Notes: generated from the letters alone by a model not told the origin. A DNA stretch of 64,000 bases from an uncultured Fibrobacter sp. (GCA_947165045.1 CAMUYW010000010.1:1-64000); one strand, 5' to 3'; counted from the stretch's first letter, positions 38,301-47,333 are shown. A program made the numbers and translations.

Positions 38301-39215
38301 GACTCCATACGCATCAAGCCGCCTTCTGAAGGTGGACTTGCCCGCGATCTCGTCGACGTTCCGGCTCATAACCTGAATCCGTGGGTACGCATCACCGGTG
38401 AACAGCGCATCACCGTGACCAGTCCTCCGGTTGTCACCATGAAGAAGGATTCTCCGGACTTCGAAAAGACCAAGGAAATCGTCCGCAGCGATTCTGCCAC
38501 CGTTCCTATACTCGTTCATAGCGACAAGCCCCTCACGGCAACTCAGGTCGGTGAAATCTACGGCACCCAGGGCCATTACCTTGGCGACATGAATATGTCC
38601 GAACTGGTCGAAAACGAAATCAGCGAAATCGCCAAGGTCGTAAAGACCAAAACAATTTACGAAGACAAGGTCGCCATCAAGAACGGAAGCCCATCAGCCT
38701 CCGTATCGCTCGAAACGATCATTGCCATGTTGGACCGCAAGGAAATCTCGACCAAGGAAGCTAAAGAACGATTTGGAGTAAGCGAAGTCATCCTCAACGC
38801 CTATAATAATGAACTCTTGAACAAGGAAAACCTGCAAAACTACACGCACGGCACCCCTGAAGACATCAAGACCATCGCCGAATCCATGGCTGACAAAACA
38901 GAGTTCAGCTACAAGACCACTTATTTCTCTAGCCTCGGTCAGTTCATCAATAAGGATGAAGGCAATATCGCCTGTAACGACGAAATCTTCAAGAAGGACG
39001 GTGCCAAAAACTGCCTCGGAAACGAAGATCACCTTTACCTCGCCTGGAACATGCGCTCGAAAAAAGGCCGCCTTGTCGGTACGGGCGTGTACATTGCCCG
39101 CCTCGAAATTCGCCTCATCGTGAACGGCAAGAGAATTACCAAGCGCACCCAGGACTTCCTCTGGGGATTCCGCCACCCCAATATTCCAATCGAAGAATTT
39201 GGGATAAATAAGTAG
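35304..39215 (+). CDS. Fibro-slime domain surface protein (paralogue 1)
   Basis: 1303 aa with a signal peptide (residues 1-23, ending CALAQ). A beta domain beginning near residue 145 (RFLTPWTNTNAIMYL) precedes the fibro-slime (TIGR02148) domain at about 265-530: VMMFDWYDG, GLFLLDDFRWLD, the PA14-like core YFEFNGDDDVWVFINNKLVV, DIGGQH and YPFHIFYAER. Beta and helical regions follow. The C-terminal module LAWNMRSKKGRLVGTGVYIA resembles FlgD-like ends seen in surface proteins. Such proteins are found in Fibrobacter outer membranes and are linked to adhesion to cellulose. The next gene is a full-length paralogue. Confidence 0.9.
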   Translation: MRISGLISKVLVCLAIFGACALAQTVAVAHIIYDGNVLYYADNESNFVYKSVEKNEDGTFTIEFTNERLANGKKDVRHLQFGVGCNGNTCHTDLSPDNKPTLGELFPGYKESYSDATQIVKQEIWIVINEDKTLTISDTKPVVAVKPKKHIRFLTPWTNTNAIMYLNGMENYMSPVGSPYCGWFESKVTKPSSDSVNVYFKQTIGTTFVGAEGSLESDSALVPISLDSAIAVSDTIWVVAYKYGTPEVFVDYPGVLGECLPKILPVMMFDWYDGSINSDASKDGFPNYGAKGGAGRTGFDIRGVPMFGTGTNEDFGQGGCEGSPMTGMVEKQLGPNGVPVMSKNFPSGCKNSSHLNSWFLPEVIYNDGVNAYTNVTCRDLELTLTDDGFWLGQKDDESPEQGLFLLDDFRWLDEAQTIENPHYDSISGGNDVSGHHNYGFAMKIQAEFVYVKGQYFEFNGDDDVWVFINNKLVVDIGGQHRKIKKSVNLDDLGLTPGETYPFHIFYAERKRNQSNFMMRTSIDLKVESSMLLTDHSVDSTLIKKEVWQNIREKTLACDFSSNSEQKRTERGPSNFTLFGRSLPTTGVSLSKLDTAYYGGITISNDYTMLTISTTPISRMQTLPPGTYYVRVSLKNNPNEYKDVYFTIPPTELPNIAFAEIIDSSYCYISDIVNKDTLCADKYWRPLGTELNRDVNSDTLPINMNRNEKLWAGRIYPIYVTYVEDWASNYSGIAVTATATHSKLIPCDSLGIPLPNGEFTLQEGKNIFYVKATGAVANASLEVSTPAAKNKIIKWTNINIDEPPVPQIENAYIYDRNGDGRGDSVWISFNKPLGGNSVLNAIAFTFGYTHYEQSNIVYTEGARELSLTADGDGFGTAISTGGATEAYVGKITAQYTYTNPEDQTVSNFSIDGLLNDGIGPIIMAAEISYTDDGRTMLTLTFSEGITAAIASSNLFNYRSYGSGSLSTIVKEADYIVNLPANRWKLIFSKKANTDIVPIVGDSIRIKPPSEGGLARDLVDVPAHNLNPWVRITGEQRITVTSPPVVTMKKDSPDFEKTKEIVRSDSATVPILVHSDKPLTATQVGEIYGTQGHYLGDMNMSELVENEISEIAKVVKTKTIYEDKVAIKNGSPSASVSLETIIAMLDRKEISTKEAKERFGVSEVILNAYNNELLNKENLQNYTHGTPEDIKTIAESMADKTEFSYKTTYFSSLGQFINKDEGNIACNDEIFKKDGAKNCLGNEDHLYLAWNMRSKKGRLVGTGVYIARLEIRLIVNGKRITKRTQDFLWGFRHPNIPIEEFGINK

Positions 39216-39235
39216 TTTTGGAATTTGCTAGCTTA

Positions 39236-39266
39236 CCCCCGGACCTGTTCCGGGGGCTTTTTTTTC
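39236..39266 (+). terminator. Terminator between the fibro-slime genes
   Basis: CCCCCGGA (39236-39243) and TCCGGGGG (39249-39256) form a strong stem, followed by C and a T-run. Confidence 0.9.
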
Positions 39267-39418
39267 AAAAAAAACGGAACTTTTTACCCTACTGCTAATT
39301 TTCAATACTTCCATGTTGCAATATTCTCAATTAATATTACATTCCGACAATTTTTTTTGATAAAAATCACAATATTGAGTGTATTTTCATAAGGTGTACA
39401 TAAATCAGGGAGTCGTGG

Positions 39419-42400
39419 ATGTGGTGTAAGAACATGGTCTTCAGCATATTTTTGCTTTTGTCACTGGCAATTTCAGCTATTGCCGGCGAATATAATATTC
39501 TAGTCGTAAACGAGACTACACAAAACAGTGGAGCTGGCCTCTATGTCGTTTTGCAGTATAAAAACGAAAGAGGACGTACTCAAAATAGCAGTTGTACCGC
39601 TCTCCGAAGCTACGATGACGACATGTTCTATGTCAAGGCAACTATTGAAGCCGAAACCGAACCTAAATTGACCTTCTACACAAACCGTAGCTGTAGGGCA
39701 AATTCTTCTATTGGTTCCATTTCACCATTAGCAGGCACAGAACCGGTCTCTGAAAATTTAGTCATCACAATTAGCGACAACGGCGTTACGCAGAAAAACA
39801 GCGCAGAACCCATTACCCCTCCAGGCGAAGAAGGACCAAAACCGCAATCCAATAGAAAAGTTATCCGCTTCTTTGCACCGTGGACAAATACTTCCGCAAT
39901 TCTCTATGTCGCAGGCGGCGAATCCGCCAAGATGACAACCGTCAAAAACTACTGCGGATGGTTCGAAGCAAGAATCAGCAAACCTGAAGGCTCGTTCCAA
40001 GTCTACTTTATGCAGACTATCGGTTATGAATACGTTTCCGATATCCACAATTCCAGCAAAATAACCCCAATTGCACAATCGACATTGCTCTCGCTCGATG
40101 ACGCAGCCGCCGGAGCGGACACCATCTGGGTCAAGGCAGGAAAGGATATCGGAGCTGCAACGACCGTTTACACCAAATACCCGGGCATTTTAGGCGATTG
40201 CCCGACCAAGACTCTCCCCGTGATGATGTTTGACTGGCTCCATGGTACACAGGGCGATATCAAAAAAGACGGCACAGTAGAAGGTACAAACGGAGACCCC
40301 GCCAATGGCGTAAGCGCGGACTTTGGTTCTGGCGGATGCGCACACCATATTACAGGCATGGTCGAAGAATACCTCGGCCCGAACGGAGTTCCTGTACCGG
40401 CAACAAACTTCCCTGAAAACTGCCAAGCCACAACTCATATTGCTCAGTGGTTCTTGCCAGAAGTTGTAGCCCAAAAGAATGGACAACCCGTTACAAACGC
40501 AACCTGCCGCTCCATCGAACTCAATCTTGACAACGATGGTCTTTGGCTGGGTCAAAAAGACAAAAACAGTCTCGAAGGCGGCCTATTCTTGCTCGATGAC
40601 TTCGAATATCTCGATGCCGAAAGAACTATTCCCAACCCCTACTTCGACAATATTTCTAGTGGCGGCAAGAGACATAACTATGGCTTTACCATGAAAATCC
40701 AGGCAACGTTCGAATACATTCCTGGACAGTACTTCGAATTCTTCGGTGACGACGACGTGTGGGTGTTCATCAACAACCGTCTTGTCGTGGATATCGGCGG
40801 CCAGCACGCCCAAGTGGCGGGAGCCGTCGATTTGGATACGCTTGGACTTACCGAAGGTGTCAACTATCCGTTCCACATTTTCTACGCCGAACGCCATACT
40901 TCAGAATCTAACTTCAAGATGAAAACGTCCATCGACTTGAAGACCGAAGCAAGCATTCTCGCAAAAGACATGTCCGAAGCAGGACTTATCAATTACGAAA
41001 TTTACCAGCGCGTCAGCAAGCAGGCACTTTCTTGCGATTTCTCTGGCGCCACAACGGTTGATACTGTTTCCGCTCCGTCTAACTTTACCTTGATTGGCAG
41101 CGGCGCCTACGCCGAAGGCGTTCCTCTGGATAGCATTGGCGTATGGTACGGCGGCATCACCATCAAGCCAGGCTACACTGGATTTACCATCAACACCGAA
41201 TTGATTCGTCAAATGCGTACGCTCCCGCCGGGAACCTACCAGTTGCGCTTCTCGTTGCAAGCCGATGAAACCCAGTACGACGAAATCACATTCGTCATCG
41301 ACAAGTACGATACGCCTCCTGTTGCTTATGCACGAGTCGATAATCAGAACCAGTGGACCTCACTTGGATCCATTGTCGATGGCAACACAGAAAAACTCAA
41401 CAAAGAATCGACCAACCATTGGGTAAACACCCGCTACGCCGTAAATGTCATGTTCGATGACGGATCGTCATTTGACGATATCGCTTATGTCATCACGAAC
41501 AATGTTGCAGTCACTCCCTGTGACGAAAACGGGACCCCCATTACAGCCATTACACTCAAGAACGGCAAAGCGACATTCTACGTCAAGGCAACTGCTCCAG
41601 TGCAGGGTATCAAGATTATCGTCACTAGCGCAGACGAATCGCAGCAAGCCGTTTGGATGAACATTAATTTCGAAGAACCGCCTGTACCGCAGATTGTTTA
41701 CGCAAGTATCTTTGACAGAGACGGCGACGGACGCGGCGACAGCGTTTACGCAAAGCTCAACAAGCCCGTAGGCACGTTGAACAAAATGTTCACCAGCATG
41801 GATTCTGTGCAATTGGAATTTGGCGAAACGTTCCCGACGATTCCTAATGATGGACACAGCATTGAATTAAGAGACTTCGACAGCACCATGATCATCACTA
41901 CCGACGGTGGATTTGGAACAGTCCCGTTCACTGGCGGCGCAGAATCCGTCTATAGCGGAAAGATTACACCGTTCTGGAAGTACTCGGAAGGCGCAACCGC
42001 AGTCCCGACAACAATCAGCCTCACAAGTGATGTTGCAGACTCTATTGGCCCTGTCATTACCGCCGCGGACATTTCTTATAGCGACGACGGTTCAACCGTA
42101 CTTGTACTTACCTTTAGTGAAGGACTGGACTGCGAAAACGAAGTCGAGGCCAATTACTTCAGGTATTACTTCAAGAACACAGGACTTGAAAGACAAGATA
42201 TTGTCCCAGACATTCTCTCCAAGGGAAAGAAAAATCAATGGAAACTCATCTTTAAGAGTTCAAGCAACGATAAAGACAATATTCCGGTCATGGGCGACTC
42301 GATCAAACTGGTTCCTGGCGTCCACATGGACCTTCTCCATAGAAGCACGCCTGAAAACAACCCGTTTGTCCGCATCGCCGGCGAACAGAAAGTGGTTGTC

Positions 42401-43162
42401 ACTAGCGCTCCGGTCGTAACGATTGGCGAATCTGATTCTTCTCGTCAGATCATCAACACCCCGACGCCAACAATCCCGAAATTGGTGCAGGATGACCAAC
42501 CGATGACGGCCAAGGAAGTTGCCCAAACATTTGGAACACAAGGACATTACCTTGGAGACCTAAGCCTTTCGAACTTGGTGAAAGATGAAGTGACAAACCT
42601 CCAATCGTCCATCAAGAACTTCAATGCAAAGAGCATTGAACAGGGCGGCCCGCATCTTGAAGAGGTTCTCATCCAAGTTCAGGCAGGCACCATGAGCATC
42701 GATCAGGCAAACAAGACATACCATCTTGGCGATGAAATCGTGAATGCCTACAAGAACAATATTATCGACGCAAGCGACGTGACTGGTATCGCCAATGGTA
42801 ACGCCTCTGTCACTACCAAGGTTATGACAAAATTGGCCGCCAAGACGACACTTGAATACCAAACCCAGTACTTTACAAGTCTCGGCGTATTCGTGAACAG
42901 CAACTCTGGCTCGGTATCTTGCATAGACAAGCCCAACACGCTCTTCAACGGAAACTGCCTCGACAGCGACAATGACGGCAAGATATTCCTCGCCTGGAAC
43001 ATGCGCTCCAAGAAAGGAAGACTCGTCGGTACGGGTGTCTACATTGCAAGACTCTCGTACAAAATCAGAGTCGGAAACAGAGTCATTGTCGATCGTACGC
43101 AAGACTTCCTCTGGGGTGTGCGTCACGGCAAGACCAAAGGTTTCGAAATCGTTCTATACTAA
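39419..43162 (+). CDS. Fibro-slime domain surface protein (paralogue 2)
   Basis: 1247 aa. It has a signal peptide (residues 1-22, ending ISAIAGE) and the same order of parts as the upstream paralogue. The fibro-slime domain (about 267-505) has VMMFDWLHG, GLFLLDDFEYLD, YFEFFGDDDVWVFINNRLVV and DIGGQH. The long Ca-site-like segment IFDRDGDGRGDSVYAKLNKP (near 760) matches the one in paralogue 1, as does the C-terminal LAWNMRSKKGRLVGTGVYIA. GGAG lies 6 nt before the ATG. A strong terminator separates the two genes, so each is expressed on its own. The role is presumably surface adhesion, as for the family. Confidence 0.9.
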   Translation: MWCKNMVFSIFLLLSLAISAIAGEYNILVVNETTQNSGAGLYVVLQYKNERGRTQNSSCTALRSYDDDMFYVKATIEAETEPKLTFYTNRSCRANSSIGSISPLAGTEPVSENLVITISDNGVTQKNSAEPITPPGEEGPKPQSNRKVIRFFAPWTNTSAILYVAGGESAKMTTVKNYCGWFEARISKPEGSFQVYFMQTIGYEYVSDIHNSSKITPIAQSTLLSLDDAAAGADTIWVKAGKDIGAATTVYTKYPGILGDCPTKTLPVMMFDWLHGTQGDIKKDGTVEGTNGDPANGVSADFGSGGCAHHITGMVEEYLGPNGVPVPATNFPENCQATTHIAQWFLPEVVAQKNGQPVTNATCRSIELNLDNDGLWLGQKDKNSLEGGLFLLDDFEYLDAERTIPNPYFDNISSGGKRHNYGFTMKIQATFEYIPGQYFEFFGDDDVWVFINNRLVVDIGGQHAQVAGAVDLDTLGLTEGVNYPFHIFYAERHTSESNFKMKTSIDLKTEASILAKDMSEAGLINYEIYQRVSKQALSCDFSGATTVDTVSAPSNFTLIGSGAYAEGVPLDSIGVWYGGITIKPGYTGFTINTELIRQMRTLPPGTYQLRFSLQADETQYDEITFVIDKYDTPPVAYARVDNQNQWTSLGSIVDGNTEKLNKESTNHWVNTRYAVNVMFDDGSSFDDIAYVITNNVAVTPCDENGTPITAITLKNGKATFYVKATAPVQGIKIIVTSADESQQAVWMNINFEEPPVPQIVYASIFDRDGDGRGDSVYAKLNKPVGTLNKMFTSMDSVQLEFGETFPTIPNDGHSIELRDFDSTMIITTDGGFGTVPFTGGAESVYSGKITPFWKYSEGATAVPTTISLTSDVADSIGPVITAADISYSDDGSTVLVLTFSEGLDCENEVEANYFRYYFKNTGLERQDIVPDILSKGKKNQWKLIFKSSSNDKDNIPVMGDSIKLVPGVHMDLLHRSTPENNPFVRIAGEQKVVVTSAPVVTIGESDSSRQIINTPTPTIPKLVQDDQPMTAKEVAQTFGTQGHYLGDLSLSNLVKDEVTNLQSSIKNFNAKSIEQGGPHLEEVLIQVQAGTMSIDQANKTYHLGDEIVNAYKNNIIDASDVTGIANGNASVTTKVMTKLAAKTTLEYQTQYFTSLGVFVNSNSGSVSCIDKPNTLFNGNCLDSDNDGKIFLAWNMRSKKGRLVGTGVYIARLSYKIRVGNRVIVDRTQDFLWGVRHGKTKGFEIVLY

Positions 43163-43189
43163 TATCTAATATCGTTCTCTCTCCAAAGG

Positions 43190-43219
43190 CGCCTGCACGC
43201 TCAGCAGGCGTCTTTTTTT
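43190..43219 (+). terminator. Terminator after fibro-slime paralogue 2
   Basis: CGCCTGC (43190-43196) and GCAGGCG (43204-43210) with a 7-nt loop are followed by TCTTTTTTT. Confidence 0.9.
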
Positions 43220-43235
43220 GTACGTATTTTTGCGA

Positions 43236-43270
43236 ATAAAAAAAGAATCCGTCGGGAGTGCCGGCGGATC
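43236..43270 (-). terminator. Terminator of rng
   Basis: ATCCGTCGG (43247-43255) pairs with CCGGCGGAT (43261-43269), with one mismatch. The minus strand continues into a T-run (43244-43237). Confidence 0.75.
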
Positions 43271-43298
43271 CTTTTACGTTCTGAGCGGAGATGCAAAC

Positions 43299-44834
43299 TT
43301 ATGCGAAGTTGTACAAATCCGTAATATCGTTGTTGTTCTTGTCGTACATCCAGAACTGGTTCACATGGGCATGTTCATCTTCCACGAGGGAAATTTCGAT
43401 GCCGTGCTTGTATTCCAGATAGTTGAACATGCGGTTCAAGTCCTTGCAAAGAACATCGACGACCGGAGCGCTGACCACGAGGGTAACCTCGCGGAGACGA
43501 CCCTTGGTGTGTGCTCGTGCAAGCCAGCGGTCAATCATACCAAGCGTCGATTCCAGTGTGGCGATACGGCCACTGCCGTTGCACACTGGGCAGCACTCGG
43601 TCTTCTCGGTCATAAGGTTCACGCGGACGCGCTTACGGGTCACTTCCATGAGTCCGAACTGGCTAATCGGAGCCGGGCTGATCGGAGCCTTGTCGCGGCG
43701 AATTGCCTTGCGGAATTCCTGATAGACGGCTTCGCGGTCTTCGTCCGTTTCCATATCGATAAAGTCGATGATGATAAGACCACCCACATCGCGGAGTCGG
43801 AGCTGCTTTGCAATTTCGTGGCAAGCATCGAGGTTCGTTTCAAGAATGATCTTGCCCTGGTCCTTGCCATGGACCTTCGGACCCGTGTTCACGTCGATGG
43901 ACACGAGAGCTTCGGTCTGTTCAATGACGAGGTTACCACCGCGCGGAAGCGGGACCTGACGCTGCAAGGAACGAGCGTAGTCGTTTTCGATCTTGAAGTA
44001 TTCAAACAAGCTTTCGCTAGAGCTCCAGAGCTTGACCTTGTCGAGCTTATCTGGAGAGAGAACCTTCAAATAGTCGCGGAGGGCGAAGTATTCGTCGCGG
44101 TTGTCGATGTACACATAGTCCGTGTTATCGCCAAAGTATTCGCGAACAGTCTGTTCGATAGAATCGGATTCTTCGTAGATGCAGGTCTCGGGCGGCATGG
44201 TTTCGAAGTTGTACTTCGTCTGTTCCCACTTGCTTTCGAGTTCGCGCATCTGCTTGTTGATTTCGAATTCGGATTCGTTGAGGCCGTTGGTGCGGACAAT
44301 GTAGCCCACATCGCGGCCCTTGAGACGGCGGACGACCTTCTTGAACTCGCGGCGCTTGACCGGATCGCGTTCACGCTTGGAGACGCCCACAAAATTTGTA
44401 CCGGGCATGCAAACCAAGAAACGACCAGCAAAGCTCAAGTGCGTCGTTAAACGGGCACCCTTAGTGCTAATCGGTTCCTTGACCACCTGCACCATGATTT
44501 CTTGGCCTTCCTGGAGAATTTCGTCGATCGAAATTTCCTTAGAGGCATCGCCTTCGTCATCATCGTCACCATATTCGCGGCGCAACAGTTCGTTGCGGTC
44601 CATGGCGTCTTCCTGATGCAAAAAGCCAGCCTTCTCAAGACCAATGTCAATGAATGCCGCCTTGAGTGCGGGGAGCACCTTCTGAACGACACCCTTATAA
44701 ATATTGCCCAGAACTCGATTAGACGAAACACCTTCAACAACCAATTCCGCGAGTTCACCATCTTCCATGATAGCGATGCGTTTCTCGTACGGCGTTTTAC
44801 TAATCAAGATTCCGCGCTTACACTTATTTGCCAT
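43299..44834 (-). CDS. rng: Ribonuclease G/E family endoribonuclease
   Basis: 511 aa from ATG 44834 with TAGGAG upstream; the longer frame to 44954 has no supporting start. The S1 domain (about 35-130) is NRVLGNIYKGVVQKVLPALKAAFIDIG, interrupted by an acidic insert, GDDDDEGDASKE. The catalytic core contains VSIDVNTG and IIIDFIDMETDEDRE, with the metal-binding Asp residues. The zinc-link segment is ECCPVCNGSGRI. The C-terminal degradosome scaffold of RNase E is absent, so RNase G is the closer match. It processes rRNA and starts mRNA decay in the cytoplasm. Confidence 0.93.
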   Translation of the reverse strand: MANKCKRGILISKTPYEKRIAIMEDGELAELVVEGVSSNRVLGNIYKGVVQKVLPALKAAFIDIGLEKAGFLHQEDAMDRNELLRREYGDDDDEGDASKEISIDEILQEGQEIMVQVVKEPISTKGARLTTHLSFAGRFLVCMPGTNFVGVSKRERDPVKRREFKKVVRRLKGRDVGYIVRTNGLNESEFEINKQMRELESKWEQTKYNFETMPPETCIYEESDSIEQTVREYFGDNTDYVYIDNRDEYFALRDYLKVLSPDKLDKVKLWSSSESLFEYFKIENDYARSLQRQVPLPRGGNLVIEQTEALVSIDVNTGPKVHGKDQGKIILETNLDACHEIAKQLRLRDVGGLIIIDFIDMETDEDREAVYQEFRKAIRRDKAPISPAPISQFGLMEVTRKRVRVNLMTEKTECCPVCNGSGRIATLESTLGMIDRWLARAHTKGRLREVTLVVSAPVVDVLCKDLNRMFNYLEYKHGIEISLVEDEHAHVNQFWMYDKNNNDITDLYNFA

Positions 44835-45015
44835 TAAAACTCCTAAAGGGTAAAGCAAAACTTGATAGATATCCCCAAGACCAGTCCAAAAGTATGGACC
44901 GTATCCGAGCTCCCTTTGTTTCTTGACGGAAAGTACCGCCCGCCTGCATAGCAAAGCCTGGGGACCATAAATATAAATAAGTACTTAGGAGTTAAGGGGT
45001 TAGATTAAGGAAAAA

Positions 45016-46002
45016 TCAGTTCAAATGCGTAGGGGGTGCGCCTGCGCTGTTGCGGATGGCAGCCTGCTTGCGTTCTACGATGGAATCGGCAATGGCACGG
45101 ACCTTTTCGGTAAGCCAAAGCCACGACTGGCTCGCAGTCTCGTAATCGGCTTCGCCAAACATCTGCACGCGATTGTCACGGCGCAGCGCATCGACCTGGC
45201 GGAACGATTTCACATCGCCCTTGGGGTAAACGGCGAACGTGCTGCCACCATTGTAATTCAAGATGCTGAATGCCGGAACGTCGCTCGGACCGTCGGCAAT
45301 GTAAATCATGTTTTCGAAAGGCACACGGCGGCTTTCGCGGGCAATGGAAGAATTCACGTCAATTGTATCGGGATACTTGTTGCTGCCCTTGTTGATTTCA
45401 AAGAGGTAGCGCGTCTTGGACGTGTTATCGAGCGCGGATGCAATCTGCGAAATTTCGGATGCAGCGGTCGTTGCTGAGGGAACCGCATCAGCAGAAGAAA
45501 CGTCGCCGGAGACTTCCAAATAGCCCGGCTGTGCAGGAGCTTCGATAAATTCACAACCATAAATTCCATCGACAAACGGAGCGATGGCACTCCCGCGAAT
45601 CGTTTCGGCAAAACCGGTGCTTACAACATAATGCTCCAAGCGGATATCAAAAGCCTTGTACTTTTCATCGTCATTGATGAGCGATTTAACCTCGCTAAAA
45701 AATTGCGGTAACCCTGGGTAAAATTTAAGTTCCTTGCCGAACTCGCGAAGCAAAGCGTTGTTCAGCCCCTTGAAAAGCCCTGTCTTCACATAAGTCAGGA
45801 TGTGGTTCAAATAGCTCGTATCGGAATTGACAGAAATTCCCTGCTTTCCGTAATAAGCCTTGAGAGCATTCACCTCTTTCCAGAACTTGCCACCATCGAC
45901 ATTGAAATGCTTGAAAAGCGGATCCTGCATGTAAGAACTGATGAGGGTCTTGTCGCAGTCCCACACCATGGCAATAATGTTCTGTTCGAAAGGTGATTTC
46001 AT
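45016..46002 (-). CDS. HAD-superfamily hydrolase
   Basis: 328 aa. HAD motif I is VWDCDKTLISS (nucleophile Asp near residue 15, acid Asp two further on). Motif II is HYVVSTGFAETI, and motif IV is MIYIADGPSDVPAFSIL. A large helical cap lies between motifs I and II, and an Ala/Ser-rich insert (VSSADAVPSATTAASEISQIA) after residue 170 is unusual. The enzyme is probably a phosphatase of unknown substrate in the cytoplasm. The start has no strong Shine-Dalgarno. It lies 13 bp downstream of the M23-like gene's stop and could be read from the same promoter. Confidence 0.85.
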   Translation of the reverse strand: MKSPFEQNIIAMVWDCDKTLISSYMQDPLFKHFNVDGGKFWKEVNALKAYYGKQGISVNSDTSYLNHILTYVKTGLFKGLNNALLREFGKELKFYPGLPQFFSEVKSLINDDEKYKAFDIRLEHYVVSTGFAETIRGSAIAPFVDGIYGCEFIEAPAQPGYLEVSGDVSSADAVPSATTAASEISQIASALDNTSKTRYLFEINKGSNKYPDTIDVNSSIARESRRVPFENMIYIADGPSDVPAFSILNYNGGSTFAVYPKGDVKSFRQVDALRRDNRVQMFGEADYETASQSWLWLTEKVRAIADSIVERKQAAIRNSAGAPPTHLN

Positions 46003-46024
46003 AGGCTTAGTCTAGTTACGGAAC

Positions 46025-46849
46025 TCATTTAGTGATAAAATAATCCTCAGGGTTGACGGGAACGCCATTCACGCGGATTTCATAATGCAAGCCAAGACTC
46101 GACTGGAGGCCGCTCTTGCCAATAATAGCAATCGGATCGCCACGACGAACTTTAGCGCCAGGCTTCAAAAGCACTTCACCAAGATGCGCATAGAACGTCT
46201 TTACATGTTCCATGTGCTCAATCTTCATGGTCAGCCCAAAGCCGCGATGTTTGCGAACTTCAACGACCGTTCCGGCGCCAGGCGCATAAACCGTATCGCC
46301 TTCGGCAGCCAAAAAGTCAACACCTCTATGCGGCAATTCCTGATCCGTAAACGCATCGAATACCATCTCGAAACGGCTCTTGATATCATGATGATTCTTG
46401 AGCGGATGAAGCACCGGAACACGCGCTGCAAGTGCCGAATCACTTTCCAATATGTTCAAAGTCTTGCGTAAAGTTGCCCTCATTGCAGGCAAATTCTTTT
46501 TCGGAGAGCTTTCGTCTTCCGCGGAACTATTTTCGAGAGTGAAACCCAGTCCGCCCAATTTCATAGAACTATCGCGGACCATGCGAGTTTCTTCAATCTT
46601 CAAAATCGTAGTATCGACCACCGTGCGGATTTTCTTGATTTCATCCTTGATCAATGAATTTTGGTGATACACATCCATCAAATTGCCGTTCGACAAATTC
46701 TCTACAATCTGAACAGGCGAAAACAGGATAAAACCCAAAATGGCACAAATAGTTAGAACAACGTAAACAACAACTCTGCGGACAGAAATATTTACATCGC
46801 GCCCTTTGGAATCCTTGTTAGGATAAATGTGTATCTCAAGCTTTTTCAC
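46025..46849 (-). CDS. M23-type envelope protein with an altered active site
   Basis: 274 aa. A short basic N-terminus is followed by one TM helix (about 25-45), a coiled-coil-like stretch, and an M23 (LytM) domain at about 170-270. The first zinc ligands are present in PHRGVDF (HxxxD), and KTFYAHLGE fits the middle His. The final HxH motif reads GLHYEI instead of HLHYEI, so the catalytic His is replaced by Gly while the third zinc ligand stays. It may be a weak or inactive endopeptidase that binds peptidoglycan or regulates another enzyme. Its 5' end overlaps the preceding coiled-coil gene by 14 bp. Confidence 0.82.
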   Translation of the reverse strand: MKKLEIHIYPNKDSKGRDVNISVRRVVVYVVLTICAILGFILFSPVQIVENLSNGNLMDVYHQNSLIKDEIKKIRTVVDTTILKIEETRMVRDSSMKLGGLGFTLENSSAEDESSPKKNLPAMRATLRKTLNILESDSALAARVPVLHPLKNHHDIKSRFEMVFDAFTDQELPHRGVDFLAAEGDTVYAPGAGTVVEVRKHRGFGLTMKIEHMEHVKTFYAHLGEVLLKPGAKVRRGDPIAIIGKSGLQSSLGLHYEIRVNGVPVNPEDYFITK

Positions 46850-47120
46850 CGGAACCTTCAGATTTGTTCAGTTTCTGTTCGAGTTCTGCCACCTGTTTTT
46901 TGATTTCGAAAATGGCCCCCACAGCCTCGACCGTAGACGGGTCATCTTTGATGGAGTCCAGACGGCCTTCTTGGATTGCCTCGTAAACATGTTGTCCGAG
47001 CAATTGGTACTTGGCCTTGAGCTTAGACTCGACCATCGACAATTCAACACGGGAAAGTACGTTAGACGCACAGTCCATAGCCGTATTTTTCAGCTTATTT
47101 AGAGTATTTTCATTTATCAT
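46836..47120 (-). CDS. Small coiled-coil protein
   Basis: 94 aa from ATG 47120, with AGGCAGG upstream. It is predicted fully helical, with heptad-like leucines at the end (IFEIKKQVAELEQKLNKSE). There is no signal peptide or TM segment. It overlaps the M23-like gene by 14 bp, so the two are translationally coupled. It may be a cytoplasmic partner for envelope assembly; this is inferred from position only. No family was recognised. Confidence 0.7.
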   Translation of the reverse strand: MINENTLNKLKNTAMDCASNVLSRVELSMVESKLKAKYQLLGQHVYEAIQEGRLDSIKDDPSTVEAVGAIFEIKKQVAELEQKLNKSEGSGEKA

Positions 47121-47180
47121 ATCATTCGACCTGCCTCTAAAATAGTAGATTTCTCGATATAAAACAACGGAGAATTTCCT

Positions 47181-47330
47181 ATGAGTCGTAGCGATCGCAG
47201 AAGAGCAAAGCAAAACGTTAAAAAATTCGTACCAAAGAAGTCAAATGCGCTGGATAAACGAGTTATCGTGCTCCTCGCAATCATCGTCGTTGTATTTTTC
47301 GTAGGAACTATGATCATCCAGAGGGGCTAA
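47181..47330 (+). CDS. 49-aa single-pass membrane protein
   Basis: The frame starts with a basic N-terminus (MSRSDRRRAKQNVKKFVPKK), followed by one hydrophobic helix (VIVLLAIIVVVFFVGTMII). CGGAG lies about 8 nt before the ATG. It ends 3 bp before the dnaN start and so probably shares the dnaN transcript. It is divergent from the coiled-coil gene; their start codons are 60 bp apart. Function unknown. Confidence 0.7.
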   Translation: MSRSDRRRAKQNVKKFVPKKSNALDKRVIVLLAIIVVVFFVGTMIIQRG

Positions 47331-47333
47331 TTC

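Noticed and set aside
43218..44450. 410-codon open frame antisense to rng
   Set aside because: Runs through the rng catalytic motifs and both terminators; no independent start signals.
44835..45015. N-terminal extension of the RNase G gene or a structured leader RNA
   Set aside because: The in-frame extension has no good start signals and a translation unlike the family; no convincing stems were found by eye.
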